Below, piece after piece: positions 31,889-36,621 of a DNA stretch of 36,621 bases. The notes below the pieces were generated by a model, which was not told the DNA's origin, searched no databases, and saw nothing but the letters and a program-made list of their open reading frames with translations. Positions within the stretch are counted from its first letter, which is position 1; each line of letters starts with the position of its first letter. Position numbers and translations under genes: made by a program. Origin of the DNA: Firmicutes bacterium UBA7510 (GTDB lineage: Bacteria; Bacillota; Clostridia; Tissierellales; Sedimentibacteraceae); the NCBI GenBank assembly GCA_002479485.1, contig DLNM01000033.1, positions 1 to 36,621 of the forward strand, written 5' to 3'.

Positions 31889-32905
31889 ATGAATTTTAGA
31901 GAAACCTATGAAGAGTTTGAAATTAATAATTTATCGGTAGATGCTGCTAAAAGTAAATTCACTCTAGGTAGAGTTAACCAAGAGAAAAAATGCGATACAA
32001 GAACTGAATATCAGAGAGACAGAGATAGAATAATTCATTCTAAAGCCTTTAGAAGACTAATGCATAAAACGCAGGTCTTTCTATCACCAGAGGGTGATCA
32101 TTATAGAACTAGGCTTACGCATACTCTTGAGGTTTCTCAAATTTCAAGAACAATTGCAAGAACTATGCGTTTAAACGAGGATTTAACCGAGGCTATAGCT
32201 TTAGGTCATGATTTAGGTCATACCCCCTTTGGCCATTGTGGTGAACGAACCTTAGATAGATTAGTAGAAGGCGGATTTAGTCATAATGTTCAAAGCTTAA
32301 GGGTAGTAGAAATACTTGAGATGAAAAATGACAATCAACAAGGCTTAAATTTAACCTTTGAGGTTCGAGATGGCATACTTAATCATACAGGAGATAAAAA
32401 GCCTATTACACTAGAGGGTGAAATTGTTAAAGTATCAGATAGAATAGCATATATTAATCATGATATTGATGATGCAATTAGAGCAAATATTATAACTATT
32501 GATCAAATTCCTAGAGAGTATCTAGAAATTATCGGGTTGACTCATGGTGAAAGAATAAATACTATGATTAATGATATAATAGAAAACAGTAAAAATAAAA
32601 AAGAGATAAGAATGAGTGACAATGTATTTAATACTACCTTGAAACTGAGAGAATTTCTTTTTGAAAATATTTACTTTAATAATAAAGCTAAATCAGAAGA
32701 GCATAAAGCTGAATTTTTAATAAATAATTTGTTTAACTATTATATTAAAAATTTTGATAAAGTTCCTAAATATTATTTAGACTTATATAATAAATATAAA
32801 TTTACTAAAGAAGAAATAGTAAAAGACTATATATCTGGAATGACTGACAGATATGCTATAAAAGTATTTAAAGAAATATTTGTGCCGATTCCATGGGATA
32901 AGTAA
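31889..32905 (+). CDS. dgt: dGTP triphosphohydrolase-like HD protein
   Basis: HD-domain deoxynucleotide triphosphohydrolase-like protein, 338 residues. 'YQRDRDRIIHSKAFRRLMHKTQVF' at 41-64 and 'TRLTHTLEVSQISRTIAR' with His78 are family signatures. His107-Asp108 in 'GHDLGHTPFGHCGER' bind the metal. ATG 31889 follows AGGAGA by 6 bases; an upstream in-frame start at 31865 would cover that site. In Firmicutes it commonly precedes dnaG and rpoD, as here. Substrate preference is not determined. Confidence 0.92.
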   Translation: MNFRETYEEFEINNLSVDAAKSKFTLGRVNQEKKCDTRTEYQRDRDRIIHSKAFRRLMHKTQVFLSPEGDHYRTRLTHTLEVSQISRTIARTMRLNEDLTEAIALGHDLGHTPFGHCGERTLDRLVEGGFSHNVQSLRVVEILEMKNDNQQGLNLTFEVRDGILNHTGDKKPITLEGEIVKVSDRIAYINHDIDDAIRANIITIDQIPREYLEIIGLTHGERINTMINDIIENSKNKKEIRMSDNVFNTTLKLREFLFENIYFNNKAKSEEHKAEFLINNLFNYYIKNFDKVPKYYLDLYNKYKFTKEEIVKDYISGMTDRYAIKVFKEIFVPIPWDK

Positions 32906-32938
32906 TTTATACTTTGAAGAAGTAAGTAAAAAATGTAT

Positions 32939-32967
32939 TTGACATATGTATAATTCTATGCTATTAT
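32939..32967 (+). promoter_or_regulatory. Putative dnaG-rpoD promoter
   Basis: TTGACA (32939-32944), 17 bases, then TATTAT (32962-32967), in the short gap between dgt and dnaG. Confidence 0.65.
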
Positions 32968-33000
32968 ATTAAATCAACGTATATACATAATGGTGATAAT

Positions 33001-34776
33001 ATGCCCTTTAATATAACTGAAGAAAAAAAACAGCAAATAATTGAATCAAATGATATTGTAGATGTAATAGAAGAGTTTTTGCCTTTAAAGAGAAATGGGA
33101 CAAATTATAAAACAAATTGTCCATTTCATAAAGAAAAAACACCTTCTTTTGTTGTGTCAAAGGATAAACAAATTTATCACTGTTTTGGATGTGGAAAAAG
33201 TGGAGATGCTATAAACTTTTTAATGGAATATAAGAATTGGACTTATGTTGAGTCCGTAGAATACATGGCTAGAAGAGTGAATATAACATTGGAAGAAATA
33301 AAGAATAATAAAGAAGCAATAGATAAAAACAATTTACAAAAGAAACTATATCAAATTAATAGAGATGCTGCATTATTTTTTTATAATACAATATTAAGAA
33401 ATAAAGTTCCTCTAGAATATTTAAAAAAAAGAAATATTGACCAAAATATAATAAAAAAATTCGGAATTGGTTATACTGTAAACCAATGGGATAATTTGTT
33501 AATATATTTAAGGAATAAAGGATATAAAGAAGAAGAAATTTTAAAAACTGGATTAATAATTTATAACGAAAAAAGAAATAGTTATTATGATAGATTTAGA
33601 AATAGAGTTATATTTCCAATCTTTGATATAAGAAAAAACATTATAGGATTTGGTGGTAGAGTTTTAGATGACTCATTGCCAAAATATTTGAATTCACCAG
33701 ACAGTTTAATATTCAATAAAGGATATAATTTATATGGATTAAATATAGCCAAAGAAAATGTGAAAGATAAAAGCTTTTTTTTAGTTGAAGGGTATATGGA
33801 TGTTATTAAAATGCATGTACATGGTTTTGATACTGCTGTAGCAGCGCTCGGAACATCCTTGACTGATAATCAAATCAAACTATTAAAAAGATATTCAGAT
33901 AAATTTTATATATGTTTTGACTCGGATAAAGCAGGTCTAAATGCGGCTCTAAGAGCTTTAAATATGTTTAAGAAAAATAATCTTGATTCTAGAGTAATTG
34001 TCATGAACGGTGCAAAGGATCCGGATGAATTTTTAAATAAATTTGGAAAAACAAAATTTGAAATGCTTACTAAAGAAGCATTTGATTATTATGATTTTCT
34101 TGAATTTTACTATAAAGATGAATTTAATTTATCTAATAAGGTTAATTATATTAATAAATTTTATGAAAATTTAATAAATGTAAGAAGCGATATAGAAAAA
34201 GAACTTATAATCGAAAAGTTATCTTTTAAGGTGGGAATTTCTAAAGAATCATTAATGAATGAATTTAGAAAAAATTATAATAAAAAAAGCACTAACAATA
34301 CGATTAAAGTTAATAATTCTAGTAAACCTTTAAGCATTAAGAAAACTAATATTAATACTTCACATGAGGAGGAATTATTAAAACTTATTTTAAAAGAAAA
34401 TAATTTTGCTCTTTTACTAAATCAAATTGTTTATGATGAAGATTTTGGGGAATATAAATATATTGAGATGTTCAAAAATCTTTATCAGTCTAAACTAAAT
34501 TGCAATGAAATAACAAAAGAATATGTAAATACAATTATCTCTGATGATTTCAATGCTGATAATATATTTACAGATATTGACTTAGACGATGATAGCATAA
34601 AAACAATGTTTTATGATTGTTATAAACGTTTGAAAATTAAATATTTAGAGGGATTAAGAACTGTTAAGAACAAAGATTTAACAAATATTAATGACGAAAT
34701 TATGCAAAAAGAAAAAATGAATGAAATTTTGAAATTAGCTAAAAAGATAAAGTCATTAAAAGAGGAGGTTTATTGA
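33001..34776 (+). CDS. dnaG: DNA primase
   Basis: Makes RNA primers at the replication fork. The N-terminal CHC2 zinc domain uses Cys40, His43, Cys61 and Cys64. The catalytic TOPRIM core has Glu263 (LVEGYMDV) and the DxD of 'CFDSDKAG' at 307-309, with 'FGGRVLDDSLPKYLNSP' before it. The C-terminal helicase-interaction region (about 450-591) is poorly conserved and Asn/Lys-rich, as is usual. The length of 591 is normal. rpoD follows 3 bases after its stop: the end of the macromolecular-synthesis operon, with rpsU located elsewhere. Confidence 0.97.
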   Translation: MPFNITEEKKQQIIESNDIVDVIEEFLPLKRNGTNYKTNCPFHKEKTPSFVVSKDKQIYHCFGCGKSGDAINFLMEYKNWTYVESVEYMARRVNITLEEIKNNKEAIDKNNLQKKLYQINRDAALFFYNTILRNKVPLEYLKKRNIDQNIIKKFGIGYTVNQWDNLLIYLRNKGYKEEEILKTGLIIYNEKRNSYYDRFRNRVIFPIFDIRKNIIGFGGRVLDDSLPKYLNSPDSLIFNKGYNLYGLNIAKENVKDKSFFLVEGYMDVIKMHVHGFDTAVAALGTSLTDNQIKLLKRYSDKFYICFDSDKAGLNAALRALNMFKKNNLDSRVIVMNGAKDPDEFLNKFGKTKFEMLTKEAFDYYDFLEFYYKDEFNLSNKVNYINKFYENLINVRSDIEKELIIEKLSFKVGISKESLMNEFRKNYNKKSTNNTIKVNNSSKPLSIKKTNINTSHEEELLKLILKENNFALLLNQIVYDEDFGEYKYIEMFKNLYQSKLNCNEITKEYVNTIISDDFNADNIFTDIDLDDDSIKTMFYDCYKRLKIKYLEGLRTVKNKDLTNINDEIMQKEKMNEILKLAKKIKSLKEEVY

Positions 34777-34779
34777 CCT

Positions 34780-35949
34780 GTGAAAGAAAATGATGCAATG
34801 AATGAATTAACAAATGATCTAAATGAAAAAAATATGCTTGATTGTGCCAGCAAAATAGAAAGTATTAAATCAAGATTAATTGAAAAAGGTAAAAAAAATG
34901 GTTTTATATCATATAAAGAAATAGTTAAGGCCTTTGAAAAATTGGAAATTAATCCTGAATTTATTGATGATTTCTATAAAGTTATTGAAGAAAATGACAT
35001 AGAAATTTTAGGATTTCAAGATGATATATTTGAAAAAATTGAAGAAGATGTTGATATTGATTTAAAAGATGATCCTGATTTTTTAATCTCACAAAGTGAT
35101 GAAGATATCCTAAAAGGGATAAATATTGATGATCCAGTTAGAATGTATTTAAAAGAAATTGGTAAAGTTCCATTGTTATCTGGCTCGGAAGAAATAAAAT
35201 TAGCTAAAAGAATGGAAAATGGAGACGATGAGGCTAAAAAAAGATTAGCTGAGGCAAATCTTAGACTAGTTGTTAGTATAGCTAAAAGATATGTAGGAAG
35301 AGGAATGCAGTTTTTAGATCTTATTCAAGAAGGAAACTTAGGATTAATAAAGGCTGTTGAAAAATTTGATTACACAAAAGGTTATAAATTTAGTACTTAT
35401 GCTACATGGTGGATTAGACAGGCTATAACAAGAGCTATAGCAGACCAAGCTAGAACTATAAGAATACCAGTTCATATGGTAGAGACAATTAATAAACTAA
35501 TAAGAATAAAAAGACAGCTTCTACAAGAACTAGGGAGAGATGCTACTCCTGATGAAATAGCAATTGAAATGGAAATGGAACCAGATAAGGTAAGAGATAT
35601 ACTTAAAATAGCTCAGGAACCTGTTTCTTTAGAAACACCAATAGGTGAAGAAGAAGATAGTCATCTAGGAGATTTTATACAAGATGAAGTGGTTCAAGCT
35701 CCTTCAGATGCAGCAACATTTGCTCTTTTAAAGGATCAACTTTCTTCTGTATTGCATACACTTACTGATAGAGAGCAAAAGGTATTAAGGCTAAGATTTG
35801 GATTAGATGATGGTCGAGCAAGAACTCTTGAGGAAGTTGGTAAAGAGTTTGAAGTAACTCGTGAAAGAATAAGACAAATAGAAGCTAAAGCTCTAAGAAA
35901 ATTAAGACACCCAAGTAGAAGTAAAAAATTAAAAGATTACTTAGAATAA
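34780..35949 (+). CDS. rpoD: RNA polymerase primary sigma factor (sigma-A)
   Basis: Housekeeping sigma factor, 389 residues. Region 1.1 covers about 25-95, and 1.2 begins at 'DDPVRMYLKEIGKVPLL' (117-133). Region 2 carries 'NLRLVVSIAKRYVGRGMQFLDLIQEGNLGLIKAVEKFDY' and '-10 recognition' 'KFSTYATWWIRQAITRAIADQ'. Region 4 ends with the HTH 'TLEEVGKEFEVTRERIRQIEAKALRKLRHP'. It starts with GTG at 34780, about 11 bases after AGGAGG; ATG 34798 is a weaker choice. It is co-transcribed with dnaG. Confidence 0.97.
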   Translation: MKENDAMNELTNDLNEKNMLDCASKIESIKSRLIEKGKKNGFISYKEIVKAFEKLEINPEFIDDFYKVIEENDIEILGFQDDIFEKIEEDVDIDLKDDPDFLISQSDEDILKGINIDDPVRMYLKEIGKVPLLSGSEEIKLAKRMENGDDEAKKRLAEANLRLVVSIAKRYVGRGMQFLDLIQEGNLGLIKAVEKFDYTKGYKFSTYATWWIRQAITRAIADQARTIRIPVHMVETINKLIRIKRQLLQELGRDATPDEIAIEMEMEPDKVRDILKIAQEPVSLETPIGEEEDSHLGDFIQDEVVQAPSDAATFALLKDQLSSVLHTLTDREQKVLRLRFGLDDGRARTLEEVGKEFEVTRERIRQIEAKALRKLRHPSRSKKLKDYLE

Positions 35950-35982
35950 AAGTGAATTGAAAATTAATAATTGAGAATTAGA

Positions 35983-36021
35983 AAAAGCTTCGCATTTTTA
36001 TAGAAAAAATACGAAGCTTTT
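35983..36021 (+). terminator. Terminator after rpoD
   Basis: AAAAGCTTCG (35983-35992) and CGAAGCTTTT (36012-36021) form the base of a long stem that continues as ATTTTT/AAAAAT past a single C/A mismatch. It is followed by ATTAG. An inverted pair of TAATTGAGAATTA-like segments brackets it. Confidence 0.8.
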
Positions 36022-36075
36022 ATTAGCATATTAACATATATAATTCTCCATTATCATATGTTAGAGGATGGTTTT

Positions 36076-36621
36076 ATGGAAAGATTAGAGGCGATTGTTT
36101 CACTTATAGATAAATGTGATACATTAGCAGATATTGGTACAGATCATGGTTATGTAGCCGAAATGGCAATTAAAAATAATTTATGTAAAAAGGTAATAGC
36201 TACAGATATAAATAAAGGTCCCTTAAATAGCGCAGTAAGTCATTTAACAGAACTGGGCTTTGAAAATATAGTAGAATTTAGGCTTGGTGGTGGCCTAACT
36301 GTAATAGATGAAAATGAGATTGACTGCGCTGTAATTGCTGGAATGGGTGGAGAATTGATTTCAAGCATATTAGAGGAATCAAAGAATGTATCAAAAACGG
36401 TAAATTCACTTGTTTTGCAGCCTATGACTAATATAGATGTGTTAAGAAAATATTTGTATGATAATGGTTACACAATAGAAAAAGAAATTATTGTAAAGGA
36501 ATATCATCATTATTATTTTATTATTAAAGCTATCAGACGTAACTCAAGCTGTGATGATGAAATATTTTATGATATAAGTAAATATTTGTTTGATAAAAGG
36601 GATAAATTATTGTTAGAATAT
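36076..36621 (+). CDS. trmK: tRNA (adenine22-N1)-methyltransferase TrmK, 3' part beyond window
   Basis: Partial gene: 182 codons up to the window end with no stop. It starts MERLEAIVSLIDKCDTLADIGTDHGYVAEMAI, with the SAM-binding motif DIGTDHGY typical of TrmK/YqfN, then 'IATDINKGPL' and 'AGMGGELI' and 'LVLQPM', all family landmarks. The enzyme methylates A22 of tRNAs. GAGGATGG lies 6 bases before ATG 36076; in-frame ATG 36058 is possible. Its place behind rpoD is standard in Firmicutes. Confidence 0.93.
   Translation, partial: MERLEAIVSLIDKCDTLADIGTDHGYVAEMAIKNNLCKKVIATDINKGPLNSAVSHLTELGFENIVEFRLGGGLTVIDENEIDCAVIAGMGGELISSILEESKNVSKTVNSLVLQPMTNIDVLRKYLYDNGYTIEKEIIVKEYHHYYFIIKAIRRNSSCDDEIFYDISKYLFDKRDKLLLEY

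Noticed and set aside
1..36621. CRISPR array, prophage genes, transposase, rRNA or tRNA genes
   Set aside because: No regularly spaced repeats, integrase, transposase motifs or rRNA/tRNA signatures were found by reading.

Overview
The window is a very AT-rich piece of a low-GC Gram-positive chromosome. Every gene I can support lies on the + strand, and most have strong GGAGG-type ribosome binding sites. The gene order glyS - CBS/HTH regulator - PPDK regulator - dgt - dnaG - rpoD - trmK, the yqfC/yqfD sporulation pair, a T-box in front of asnS and Clostridia-type RiPP genes point to an anaerobic, spore-forming member of Clostridia (Bacillota). I cannot name a genus from sequence alone.

Layout. 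(1) 180-8490: a five-gene oligopeptide ABC importer operon (oppA-oppB-oppC-oppD-oppF). Several subunits are enlarged: OppD carries an insertion of about 330 residues inside its ATPase domain, and OppC a 190-residue outer loop. A stem-loop lies between oppA and oppB, and a clear terminator follows oppF. (2) 8500-10715: a DUF3899 membrane protein, then asnS behind a promoter and a T-box riboswitch. (3) 10763-17300: a RiPP (ribosomally made, modified peptide) operon. It has its own promoter and a structured leader, followed by a 60-aa Cys/Thr-rich precursor, a stem-loop, a radical SAM/SPASM maturase, a Rossmann/degenerate P-loop protein, an acyl-carrier-like protein, an ABC exporter and a subtilisin-like protease. 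The last three genes are chained by ATGA overlaps. (4) 17410-21221: aminopeptidase P, the tRNA methylthiotransferase MtaB and a HIT protein. (5) 21232-28811: a housekeeping and sporulation run: rpsU, yqeY, yqfC, yqfD, phoH, ybeY, a DUF3048 lipoprotein, cdd, era, recO and a DUF4342 protein. (6) 28827-36621: glyS, a CcpN-like regulator with its partner kinase/phosphorylase, dgt, dnaG, rpoD and the start of trmK, which runs off the window.

How parts work together. In the RiPP operon the precursor would be made in excess (hairpin behind it), modified by the radical SAM enzyme, helped by the two accessory proteins, trimmed by the cytoplasmic subtilase and exported by the ABC transporter. This type of cluster matches what I remember as the Clostridial CLI_3235/Clo7bot Cys-rich peptide systems (TIGR04065-04069 group), whose products are, as far as I know, uncharacterised. 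The most novel points I see are these: the C-terminal 200 residues of the subtilase look like a diverged copy of the neighbouring accessory protein; the ACP-like protein has lost its phosphopantetheine serine; and a short palindromic repeat with core CGACTCCATGCGCAAAT sits just upstream of phoH, ybeY and glyS, overlapping the ribosome binding site in two cases.
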